Below, one piece after another: positions 7,598 to 14,948 of a stretch of 41,737 nucleotides of DNA (position 1 is the first letter of the stretch; each line of letters opens with the position of its first letter). The position numbers and the translations under genes were made by a program. Origin of the DNA: Granulosicoccus sp. (lineage in GTDB: Bacteria > Pseudomonadota > Gammaproteobacteria > Granulosicoccales > Granulosicoccaceae). The DNA is taken from contig JALZUD010000054.1 in NCBI GenBank assembly GCA_023301725.1, positions 1 through 41,737 on the forward strand, written 5' to 3'. The notes under the pieces were generated by a model that had not been told where the DNA came from, ran no database searches, and saw only the letters and a list, made by a program, of their open reading frames with translations.

Positions 7598-9322
7598 ATG
7601 ATTGAGCTGCTTCGCAAATACCCTTTCGCAATCATTTTTTCTGTGTTTTTGCATGGAGCATTGGTTGCTGGTCTGGTTTTTCAGCTTGCGAAGTTGCCCG
7701 ACACGGGTGGGCAAGACGAAGCAGATGGTGCGCCCATTCGAGCAGTCGCCGTTAGTGAAGCCGATATCGAAGCTGAAGTGCTGCGACTGCAGCAGTTGGA
7801 AGAAACCCGCGAGCAAGAGGCCTTAGCCGAACAACAAGCTTTGGAAGAGACTGTAGCGGCTTTGGAAAATGCTCAACAGGAGGCTGAAAACAGGCTTGCG
7901 GAGGCAGAAGAACTTACAGAACAGCAACGCAGCGAGTCAGAAGCTGAAAAAGCGCGTATTGAAAAATTGCAGGCTGAAGCGTCTGATCTGGAAAGGCTGC
8001 GCGAAGAACAGCGCCTTAATGCTGAAGCCGAGGCTGCTCAGTTGAAACTACTGCGAGAACAGGAAGCCTCATTAACTGAGCAGCAGGTGCTTGAGCGTGA
8101 AATCATGCTTGAACGCTTGCGTCAGGAACGGCTACGCGAGGAGCAGCGTATCAGTGATGCGCAAGAGCGATTAGAGCAGGAAACTCAACGCATCGAAGAT
8201 GCCAGAAGTCAAACAGAAGAGGAACGGACGCGCTTAGCGGAGGAGCAAAAACTTGCCGAAGAGCGAATAAATCAATTGCAGGAAGAGGCGCAGCTTGCCA
8301 AAGATGAGAAGGCACAAGCTGAAGAGGAGAAGCGTCGCCTCGAGGAACTTTCACGGCTTGCAGAGGCCGATGCCGCGCGTGCATTAGAGGATAAAGAACG
8401 CCTCGAAGAAGAGGCGCGATTAGCCGAAGAGGCGCGAATTCTGGCGTTGGAAGAGAAGGCGATCGCAGAAGCCGAGCGCAAGCGCATTGAAGATGAACGT
8501 CTCGCCGCAGAGCAGGCCGAGCAAACACTTAAAGATGAGGCTGAACGTGAGCGTCTTGAGCAAGAGCTGGCTGCCGCTGAAGCTGCGCAACAGCGACTTG
8601 TTGAAGAGGCTGAATTGGAAAAAGCGCGAGTCATTGAACAACAGCGTCTAGATGAAGAGGCTCGCCTCGAGAATGAACGCCTGGAAGAGGAGGCTAGAGT
8701 CGCAGAGCAAATCCGTGTAGCGGAAGAGGCCAGAGTCGCCGAGCAGGCCCGTGTAGAAGAGGAGGCCAGAGTCGCCGAGCAGGCCCGTGTAGCGGAGGAG
8801 GCCAGAGTCGCCGAGCAGGCCCGTGTAGCGGAAGAGGCCAGAGCTGCCGAGCAGGCCCGTGTTGCAGAGGAGGCTAGAGTCGCGGAGGAGGCTAGAGTCG
8901 CGGAGGAGCAGCGCTTGGCCGCTGAAGCGCGCCGCGCACAAGCGGCCCAGACGGCACGAGAGGCAGAAGCTGCGGCACAGCTGGCTGCACAAGCCAATTC
9001 TGAAAATGCGGCAGTGGCCCGCCAGCAGCAAAGGCGGCTGGCACAGCTCAATACGCGTTACAAGACGGCTATTCGTCAACGTGTAGAGTCAAGATGGCGC
9101 AAACCCACTGGTGGTAATTTTACCGACGTCAGCTGCTCTGTTACCGTGGTTCAGGACATCGGCGGTACAGTGCTCCAAATCGAATCTGTGAATTGCTCTG
9201 GTGGAGGGGATTCTTTTCGAAAGTCTGTAGAGAATGCTGTTATCGCGGCATCGCCGCTGCCACAAGCCCCCGACCGAAGTTTGTTTGAGCGCAAAATCAA
9301 GTTTGTATTTCGCCCAAGCTGA
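7598..9322 (+). CDS. tolA: Tol-Pal energy-transducing protein TolA, unusually long
   Basis: TolA links the TolQR motor in the inner membrane to TolB-Pal at the outer membrane. This copy has 574 residues, against 421 in E. coli. Residues about 9-31 are the single membrane anchor (FAIIFSVFLHGALVAGLVF, with the Ser/His face that contacts TolQR). Residues about 48-470 are a Glu/Ala/Arg/Gln-rich helix expected to span the periplasm, including a 36-bp tandem repeat encoding EARVAEQARVAE (8690-8905). The C-terminal domain, about 485-574, begins RYKTAIRQRVESRWRKP and has a Cys pair (VSCSVTV, VNCSGG) typical of TolA domain III. The long reading frame on the opposite strand is a by-product of the repetitive composition. 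The extra length lies entirely in the helical domain. Confidence 0.94.
   Translation: MIELLRKYPFAIIFSVFLHGALVAGLVFQLAKLPDTGGQDEADGAPIRAVAVSEADIEAEVLRLQQLEETREQEALAEQQALEETVAALENAQQEAENRLAEAEELTEQQRSESEAEKARIEKLQAEASDLERLREEQRLNAEAEAAQLKLLREQEASLTEQQVLEREIMLERLRQERLREEQRISDAQERLEQETQRIEDARSQTEEERTRLAEEQKLAEERINQLQEEAQLAKDEKAQAEEEKRRLEELSRLAEADAARALEDKERLEEEARLAEEARILALEEKAIAEAERKRIEDERLAAEQAEQTLKDEAERERLEQELAAAEAAQQRLVEEAELEKARVIEQQRLDEEARLENERLEEEARVAEQIRVAEEARVAEQARVEEEARVAEQARVAEEARVAEQARVAEEARAAEQARVAEEARVAEEARVAEEQRLAAEARRAQAAQTAREAEAAAQLAAQANSENAAVARQQQRRLAQLNTRYKTAIRQRVESRWRKPTGGNFTDVSCSVTVVQDIGGTVLQIESVNCSGGGDSFRKSVENAVIAASPLPQAPDRSLFERKIKFVFRPS
8690..8905 (+). repeat. 36-bp tandem repeat inside tolA
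   Basis: Five 36-bp units start at 8690, 8726, 8762, 8798 and 8834, followed by two 18-bp half units at 8870 and 8888. Each full unit encodes EARVAEQARVAE or a close variant, and each half encodes EARVAE. Units 2 to 5 are almost identical in DNA while the first has diverged, which points to recent slippage or unequal recombination that keeps the reading frame. Confidence 0.9.
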
Positions 9323-9446
9323 GTGCAGGTGAGTTCAGAAGGGATCTGCGGTACTTGTAACTGCCACTTTTCGCCACAACCTATGACAAACCGGAATCTT
9401 CCGGCGTTCAGTTGGTCAATGGTTTACGATAGCGGAATTCCAACTT

Positions 9447-10781
9447 ATGTCGCCTATTAAAATTTTGCTTGCTAAATACATCACGCCGGTTCGCGGCCTA
9501 GCATTCGTCCTGGTATGGACAGTTGCCGCCATTTTTCAGCTAGCCCAAGCGGTTATCGAGATTGAAATAACACAAGGTGGCGAGAACGCTATACCGATAG
9601 CGATAGTGCCATTCGGCTGGAATGGCGTTGGGCAAGTGCCTGAAGATGTCGCTGCAATAGTTGACGCAGATTTGCAAAGAAGCGGCAATTTTTCGCCTCT
9701 GAACCGTGAGGATTTAGTGGCAAGCCCTGTTAGCGGTGACACGCCAAGATATGCTAACTGGAGGCTGTCAGGTGCTGATTTTTTGCTAATCGGTTCGGTT
9801 GAACCTGAAAGTGACGGGTACATCGTGCAATTCCAGTTGTTTGACGTGATACAGCAATCTGTAATGACAGGCTTCAGTTTCAAGGTGACTGACCAGACCA
9901 TGAGAAGCGCCGCACATCAAATTTCCGATGTGGTGTACGAGAACATTCTGGGAATTCCTGGTGCGTTTAACACTCAAGTGGCCTTTGTGTCAGTTAGTGG
10001 GGTAGTGGGTGATCGCACTTACCAACTACAGCTGGCTGATGCAGATGGTGTCAATCCGCAAACCATGCTGACTTCACCGCGGCCCATTTTGTCTCCTGCC
10101 TGGGCCCCGGACGGTATACGCCTTGCCTACGTGTCATTTGAAAACCGCACTCAGTCTGCCATCTATATTCAAGACAGACAGGAAGGTAGCCGAGTGAAAG
10201 CAATTTCTGTAAATGGTATCAATGGGGCACCCAGCTGGTCTCCAGACGGCACTCGGCTGGCAGTCAGTTTGTCTCACGAGGGGAACCCCGAAATATACAT
10301 ATTTCAGGTAGATTCCTCACAACTGCAACGCGTGACGCAGAGCGATGCCATCGACACAGAACCTGCTTGGATTGATGACGACACCTTGCTGTTTACGTCG
10401 AACAGAAGCGGTGGGCCGCAGCTCTATGAAGTGTCCGCGCGCGGTGGCCGAGCTAGCAGAATAACCTTTGAGGGTAGTTACAATGCGAGTGCCACGGTAT
10501 CCGGAGACGGCACCACAGTGGCATTTGTGCACGGCACTGACATAGGATTTCAGATAGCTGCAATTGATAGGAGCTCCGGTTTGTTTCAGGTCTTGACCCA
10601 AGGCACACTGGATGAGTCACCGAGCTTTTCCCCTAACGGACAAATGATAATTTATGCTACTGAGAAAAATGGTCGCGGTACCCTAGGCGCTGTATCACTC
10701 GATGGCAGTGTGGCCCAAAGTCTAACTCTGGGTGATGCAGGTTCAGTAAGAGAGCCCGCATGGTCGCCCTATTCGCAGTAG
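9447..10781 (+). CDS. tolB: Tol-Pal periplasmic beta-propeller protein TolB
   Basis: This 444-residue periplasmic protein releases Pal from its bound state under the control of TolA. A signal peptide ends near QLAQA-VIEIEI. The N-terminal domain shows the TolB phrases IAIVPFGWNG and ADLQRSGNFSPL. Residues about 195-440 hold WD40-like/PD40 blades with repeated PAWAPDGIRLAYVS, PSWSPDGTRLAVSL and PSFSPNGQMIIYAT. Length is close to E. coli TolB (430). It is separated from tolA by 124 bp, the largest gap in the operon; that gap holds a small perfect hairpin (CCGGAA-tc-TTCCGG, 9391-9404), so tolB-pal-cpoB may have an extra promoter or processing site, as is known for E. coli tolB. Confidence 0.95.
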   Translation: MSPIKILLAKYITPVRGLAFVLVWTVAAIFQLAQAVIEIEITQGGENAIPIAIVPFGWNGVGQVPEDVAAIVDADLQRSGNFSPLNREDLVASPVSGDTPRYANWRLSGADFLLIGSVEPESDGYIVQFQLFDVIQQSVMTGFSFKVTDQTMRSAAHQISDVVYENILGIPGAFNTQVAFVSVSGVVGDRTYQLQLADADGVNPQTMLTSPRPILSPAWAPDGIRLAYVSFENRTQSAIYIQDRQEGSRVKAISVNGINGAPSWSPDGTRLAVSLSHEGNPEIYIFQVDSSQLQRVTQSDAIDTEPAWIDDDTLLFTSNRSGGPQLYEVSARGGRASRITFEGSYNASATVSGDGTTVAFVHGTDIGFQIAAIDRSSGLFQVLTQGTLDESPSFSPNGQMIIYATEKNGRGTLGAVSLDGSVAQSLTLGDAGSVREPAWSPYSQ

Positions 10782-10803
10782 CGTATTTAAGACATAGACA
10801 AAA

Positions 10804-11403
10804 ATGGGTTTTAAACCAATGATAACAAGAGAAAAATTACCGTTGCACAGTAGCCAGAAGTCGGATTCTCTACGCCTCATCGCCGTGGCTGTTTTTTCAG
10901 CTACGCTGAGTGCCTGTGCCAGCAATCCACCGGTATTAGTGGAGCCTGAGCCAATTGTCGACACAACGACCCAACGTAGTGCTGTGGTGCAGCCAGTAAC
11001 TATTGATGGCTTGCTCGATGGCACTGAAATTGACCCCAACTCCTTAGCCGGCAAGGCGCCGTTAGAGCGTGTGATCTACTTTGACTACAATCAAGCGGAC
11101 CTGCGACCAGAATTTCTTGCTATCGTCACTCAACACGGTCGTTTTCTTGCTGAAAACCCGGCGGCTAAAGTGAGATTAGAAGGGCATACCGATGAACGTG
11201 GCTCGCGTGAGTACAATATTGCGTTGGGCGAAGATCGTGCTAAAACAGTGCTGCGTATGCTCCAGTTGCAGGGCGTTGATACCGCTCAGTTGCGTACTGT
11301 CAGCTATGGTGAGGAGCTGCCAGTTGATGAGGCCCACAACAGTGACGCCTGGGCTAAAAATCGCCGAGTCAATGTTATTTACGAAGCGGCTGTCTTAAAT
11401 TAG
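10804..11403 (+). CDS. pal: Peptidoglycan-associated lipoprotein Pal
   Basis: Pal is an outer membrane lipoprotein that grips peptidoglycan and cycles with TolB. The N-terminus carries a signal peptide with lipobox LSAC followed by Ala at +2, which predicts outer membrane sorting. The C-terminal OmpA-like domain has VIYFDYNQADLRPEF, LEGHTDERGSREYNIALGEDRA (the Asp that contacts diaminopimelate) and KNRRVNVIYE. It has 199 residues (E. coli 173), the difference lying in the N-terminal and linker part. ATG at 10804 is used; ATG at 10819 (MITREK) would also leave a complete signal peptide. It follows tolB by 22 bp. Confidence 0.95.
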   Translation: MGFKPMITREKLPLHSSQKSDSLRLIAVAVFSATLSACASNPPVLVEPEPIVDTTTQRSAVVQPVTIDGLLDGTEIDPNSLAGKAPLERVIYFDYNQADLRPEFLAIVTQHGRFLAENPAAKVRLEGHTDERGSREYNIALGEDRAKTVLRMLQLQGVDTAQLRTVSYGEELPVDEAHNSDAWAKNRRVNVIYEAAVLN

Positions 11404-11436
11404 AAGAAGTTTTTTAACTGAACCCTTGCAGTCAGG

Positions 11437-12420
11437 ATGTATTTACGGTGTGTTCTCGATATGTTTAATACAAGCAGAAAAATAGTCTCCAAGCAAATGC
11501 CAAGTGCGACTGCACTTTTGCTCATTATGCTCCCTGTCATGTTCTTTCCGGATCTGTCGCAAGCTCAAGACGATGCGGCTGCCTTGGCGGATGTTGATGT
11601 AAGAGTGAGTCGTATCGAGCGAGTTCTTGACCAATCCATGTTGGAGCAGTTCCAGCGTGTAGACAACCTGCTGCAAGAGATACGTGGACTTCGAGGCGAG
11701 ATTGAGACACTCACGTATGAACTTGAAACGTCCAGAAAGCGCAACAACGATCTGTATGCTGATACTGACAGACGAGTTACCGATCTGGAGGAAATACAAG
11801 GTTCCCTAGATTTGTTTGATGAGGACGGCAGTTTGGCCGAGGGCGCATTCCTTGATGAAACAACAGGCTTTCTCGATAGAACACAACAAGATGGGGCCTC
11901 AGCTGGCTCTGGGTCAACGACTGCTGCAGCTGTCATTGTGCAAGAAGGTGGGCCGGTTATACCCGTGTCCAATCTTGATGAGTTTGGCAGTGGCCCAAAG
12001 CCACCAACCGGCGCTTTACGCGAAACCGCCACCAATGCTGAAAAATTGGCATACAACAGCGCTTATGATCAATTGGCACGCGCACAAATTCAAGAGTCGA
12101 AAAAATCGTTTGACAGCTTCTTAACGCAGTTCCCAGATGGTCCTTACTCAGACAACGCCTGGTACTGGCAAGGTGAGGCGATGTACGCGCAGCAAGACTA
12201 CGAGCAGGCTCTGCGAAATTTTGGTGTAGTCATTAACTCGTTCCCAAATAGTCCCAAAGTACCCGATGCGCGACTGAAAATAGGTTTCGGGCTTTACGAG
12301 CAACAGCAATACGATCAAGCTCGAGCAATTCTTACTGGCGTGCAGGATGATTACCCGGGTCGATCAGCCTCAGTACTTGCACGAAAACGCCTACAACGCA
12401 TGGACCGTGAAGCTCTTTAG
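11437..12420 (+). CDS. cpoB: Cell division coordinator CpoB (YbgF)
   Basis: CpoB is a periplasmic protein that in E. coli coordinates outer membrane constriction with PBP1B and Tol. A signal peptide ends near LSQA-QDD. Then comes an N-terminal coiled coil (VSRIERVLDQSMLEQFQRVDN, trimerisation segment), a Ser/Gly-rich linker, and from about residue 205 a TPR domain (AYNSAYDQLARAQIQESKKSF, SDNAWYWQGEAMYAQQDYEQAL, PDARLKIGFGLYEQQQYDQA). It has 327 residues against 263 in E. coli, mainly from the linker. The start is uncertain: ATG at 11437, 11461 or 11497 are in frame and none has a good ribosome site. It ends the tol operon, 157 bp before tRNA-Lys. Confidence 0.92.
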   Translation: MYLRCVLDMFNTSRKIVSKQMPSATALLLIMLPVMFFPDLSQAQDDAAALADVDVRVSRIERVLDQSMLEQFQRVDNLLQEIRGLRGEIETLTYELETSRKRNNDLYADTDRRVTDLEEIQGSLDLFDEDGSLAEGAFLDETTGFLDRTQQDGASAGSGSTTAAAVIVQEGGPVIPVSNLDEFGSGPKPPTGALRETATNAEKLAYNSAYDQLARAQIQESKKSFDSFLTQFPDGPYSDNAWYWQGEAMYAQQDYEQALRNFGVVINSFPNSPKVPDARLKIGFGLYEQQQYDQARAILTGVQDDYPGRSASVLARKRLQRMDREAL

Positions 12421-12507
12421 CCATTGGTACACAATCACTTTGCCAATTCAGCCATTATAAGCTGCAATTTCCGTCTGTCTTTTACCCACAGTTGCAAAGT
12501 GTTGCGG

Positions 12508-12513
12508 TATAGT
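12508..12513 (+). promoter_or_regulatory. Possible -10 element of the tRNA-Lys promoter
   Basis: TATAGT followed by a GC-rich stretch (ACGCCCTC) resembles a stable-RNA promoter with a stringent-type discriminator. No convincing -35 hexamer is found at 16-18 bp; the TTGCAA at 12492 is only 10 bp away. Confidence 0.35.
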
Positions 12514-12577
12514 ACGCCCTCTCAGAAGCAACGCTTCGAGAATACGAATACCGAGTTGTAAAAAAGCACCAAACCGG

Positions 12578-12653
12578 GGGGCGTTAGCTCAGTTGGTAGA
12601 GCATCTGACTTTTAATCAGGTGGTCGTAGGTTCGAATCCTACACGCCCCACCA
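12578..12653 (+). tRNA. tRNA-Lys, anticodon TTT
   Basis: A 76-base cloverleaf with CCA encoded. The acceptor stem GGGGCGT (12578-12584) pairs perfectly with ACGCCCC (12643-12649); discriminator A is at 12650 and CCA at 12651-12653. The D arm is TAGCTCAGTTGGTAGAGC. The anticodon loop CTTTTAA at 12609-12615 gives anticodon TTT at 12611-12613. The T arm holds GTTCGAATC. Its position directly after cpoB matches E. coli, where a run of Lys and Val tRNA genes follows cpoB. Only one tRNA is present here. Confidence 0.98.
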
Positions 12654-12696
12654 TCTACCATCGAAATCCTCTCACATGCAGATGTCAGAATAGTAG

Positions 12697-13359
12697 ATGC
12701 TAGGTCCAAACCCTAAAACAAAACGTCTTGCAGGTGCATTCCTGTTGTTGCTGTTACTGGGCATTGTGGTCCTCGGTATTCGGTTTTCTTCCGCTGATAA
12801 TTTGCCTGTCGCGTCCTGGGGTGCATGGCTTCAAGCTGCCGGTGCAACAGGTGCGATTTTATTTCTTTTGGCCGGTATTCTAGCAACATCAATCGGACTG
12901 CCACGCCAGCTTATGGCGTTCATTGGCGGACTCTCCTACGGCGTAGGTGTCGGTCTACTATTGTCATTGCTTGCTGCTCTTTGCGGCTGTGCGTTGACCG
13001 CCACTGTGTCGCGCCGCTACTTTGCACAGTTTATTGGGGAGCGCTTTCCTAAGCCAATTGCCGCACTTAATCGTCTTTTAACGGGAGATCTGTTCCTTAA
13101 AATTCTCATACTTCGTTTGCAGCCTTTGGGTACCAACCTGCTGACAAACGTTTGTATTGGTTTCACGAGCACATCATTAAAGGTATTTATGCTGGCATCT
13201 GCCGTGGGATACGTGCCACAAATGCTCGTGTTCTCTTTGCTTGGTGCAGGCGTAAGGGTAGGGTCGCAAACTCAATTGACGCTGAGTATCGTGTTGCTGC
13301 TCGTTTCGATTGGATTGGGCGCTTTTCTTTACAAGCGAAATGTTGATCTCAAGCAATAA
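12697..13359 (+). CDS. TVP38/TMEM64 family (SNARE-associated/DedA-like) membrane protein
   Basis: This 220-residue integral membrane protein has about five or six hydrophobic segments: residues 11-28, 41-66, 73-100, and three more to the C-terminus. The segment GLPRQLMAFIGGLSYGVGVGLLLSLLAALCGC fits the re-entrant Pro/Gly-rich motif of the VTT/DedA superfamily, and the later LRLQPLGTNLLTNVCIGFTSTSLKVFMLASAVGYVPQMLVFSLLG matches the second half (usual form R-x-x-P-x-x-x-x-x-x-N-x-x-x-G). The superfamily includes lipid scramblases and flippases (for example the C55-P transporter DedA/UptA), but this protein's substrate is unknown. There is no clear ribosome site. The ATG lies inside a 7-bp inverted repeat (CATCTAC 12652-12658, GTAGATG 12693-12699) that begins at the tRNA 3' end, so translation may depend on tRNA processing or be weak. 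Confidence 0.8.
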   Translation: MLGPNPKTKRLAGAFLLLLLLGIVVLGIRFSSADNLPVASWGAWLQAAGATGAILFLLAGILATSIGLPRQLMAFIGGLSYGVGVGLLLSLLAALCGCALTATVSRRYFAQFIGERFPKPIAALNRLLTGDLFLKILILRLQPLGTNLLTNVCIGFTSTSLKVFMLASAVGYVPQMLVFSLLGAGVRVGSQTQLTLSIVLLLVSIGLGAFLYKRNVDLKQ

Positions 13360-13663
13360 GCAGTGTGTTCAACGGTTAAAAATGAGACTCAACGCACAGT
13401 TGTGACTGACCTTCAAGGCTTGATCCGGAAGGTACGATTCAGATTACGTCTGACAATGTGATATTTTCGCCATGTTCATATTGATCGCGGCGATCTGATC
13501 TAGACTGTATAAAGTGGCGGGGATCATCTTTGTATAAGACCCGCGTTTCAAACAGTAACTTCATCCAAAATCTCGATTGGCTCACAAATTGCTCCTCCGA
13601 GCGTGTATGAATCCGATTGAATTTTTATAACCTTCTCATAACCCGATAGTAAACCCCTCCATC
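13360..13663. other. 304-bp intergenic region upstream of the first OmpA-like gene
   Basis: No gene is seen. It holds a perfect palindrome GATCGC-G-GCGATC at 13483-13495 and a -10-like TATAAA at 13508-13513 that lacks a -35 at normal spacing. The palindrome beside the possible -10 could be an operator for 13664. Confidence 0.4.
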
Positions 13664-14752
13664 ATGAATGATTCGCTGATGTCGTCTAAGACGCGCAAAC
13701 TGTCTGGTCAAACGCTTGGCGTGGCCTTGTTATCGCTAGTTGCAGCACCCTTATTGGCCATCGAAGGTACTTGGCAAATAGGAGTGAATGCGGGGATATC
13801 AGACCTCTCACCCGATACTGATGGTTCAGGCTTCAGCCTCGACGATGATCAGTCATCGGCGTTCAGCGTCTATTTTGGATACGACATTACGCCCATTTTT
13901 TCTGCTGAGCTGGCTTACAGTGATTTAGGTGAAGCCGAACTTTCAGGTGGTCAGGAGATCACTTACGAGGCTATATCTCTGGGTGCTACCGCGTACGTTT
14001 GGGGCAATAATCAAGCTGACAATCGCTCTGATGGTCTCTCAGCGTACGTGCGTTTGGGCGTAAGTTCCATCAATAACGAGTCGGACATCGCGCTTGATGA
14101 TTCGGATAACATCGCATTGTGGGCGGGTGCAGGGGTGCAATACCCTGTGTCAGACAATTTTGGTTTGCGTGCCGAGGTAGTGAGCTACGACGGAGATGCG
14201 CAAGCTCTTTTGGGCGGTATTTACTGGCGTCCAGGTTCGGACAGACGTCGCTCAGCACCAGTGTCTAGGGCACCAGCACCTGTTAGTGCGCAACGCCAGG
14301 CACAAAGGCCTGAACAACCCGCGCCTTCCACCAGGCAGCAACAGCCTGTAGAGCAGCCAAGAATTGCTCCGTCAGCGGCTCAATGCCCGCCTGAAGCTGC
14401 TGCAAAGATTGCTGATGCCACAACGTGTACCTTGCTAAATAGTACCCTTGCCGGTGTTGATTTCAGCGCCGGTACTGCAACTCTACTGCCTTCGTCTACG
14501 TCTGCTTTGACTCAACTTGCGCGTGCTATGCAGTCTAATCCGAGTGTCATCCTTGAAATTCAGGGTCACACAGAGAACACGGGAAGCGCTCAAGCACAGG
14601 CACAGTTAGCATCCCAGCGCGTTCGCGCAGTTGCACTGTTCCTCGTGCAAAATGGTGTGCCAGTGGCTCGACTCAGTGCGCGAGCGTTTGGTTCTACTCA
14701 ACCATTGCCGGGCCGAAGTGCCAGTGATCGTATCGAGCTTAGGTCCAGATAA
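13664..14752 (+). CDS. OmpA-like outer membrane protein with degenerate C-terminal OmpA domain
   Basis: This 362-residue protein has a signal peptide ending near APLLA-IEG (about residue 32), without a lipobox Cys. Residues about 34-190 form an OmpA-type beta-barrel: alternating strands such as WQIGVNAGISDLSPDTDGSG, FSVYFGYDITPIFSAELAYSDLG, YVRLGVSS and FGLRAEVVSYD. This domain is clearly paralogous to those in the genes at 14949 and 21241. A Pro/Gln/Arg-rich linker (about 195-240) follows, then an OmpA domain (about 265-362) with QGHTENTG, where the usual peptidoglycan-contacting Asp is Glu, and an end (SDRIELRSR) in place of NRRVE. It has no thrombospondin type-3 segment. It is followed by a strong terminator, so it is transcribed separately from 14949. 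ATG at 13664 or 13679 are both possible starts. Confidence 0.8.
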   Translation: MNDSLMSSKTRKLSGQTLGVALLSLVAAPLLAIEGTWQIGVNAGISDLSPDTDGSGFSLDDDQSSAFSVYFGYDITPIFSAELAYSDLGEAELSGGQEITYEAISLGATAYVWGNNQADNRSDGLSAYVRLGVSSINNESDIALDDSDNIALWAGAGVQYPVSDNFGLRAEVVSYDGDAQALLGGIYWRPGSDRRRSAPVSRAPAPVSAQRQAQRPEQPAPSTRQQQPVEQPRIAPSAAQCPPEAAAKIADATTCTLLNSTLAGVDFSAGTATLLPSSTSALTQLARAMQSNPSVILEIQGHTENTGSAQAQAQLASQRVRAVALFLVQNGVPVARLSARAFGSTQPLPGRSASDRIELRSR

Positions 14753-14822
14753 ACCATCAGCGTAAACTCCTGATTGTTAGTGTTCGGCCTGAATTCCCAG
14801 CATTTTTCTACGTAAATGTGAG

Positions 14823-14851
14823 CTGCCACTCATACTGAGTGGCAGAGTTTT
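14823..14851 (+). terminator. Rho-independent terminator after the 13664 gene
   Basis: A perfect 10-bp stem, CTGCCACTCA (14823-14832) with TGAGTGGCAG (14836-14845), a three-base loop TAC, then AGTTTTC. The T tract is short. Confidence 0.75.
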
Positions 14852-14948
14852 CCCGATCTTTGCCGACATAGTGAGAAGTAGTTGGGATTGCAGTTGTTTC
14901 TGCCCCAGCCACAACCTCATGTGTCTAGTAAAGAAACGGATATTTTCG

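Noticed and set aside
8272..9051. A 259-codon open frame on the minus strand within tolA, rich in Ser, Ala and Cys
   Set aside because: It is the mirror of the Glu/Ala/Arg-rich coiled-coil codons of tolA. It has no ribosome site and no family features, and tolA is certain.
12578..13359. tRNA-Lys as an integration site for a mobile element
   Set aside because: No integrase, no partial copy of the tRNA 3' end was noticed downstream, and the flanking genes are ordinary chromosomal ones.
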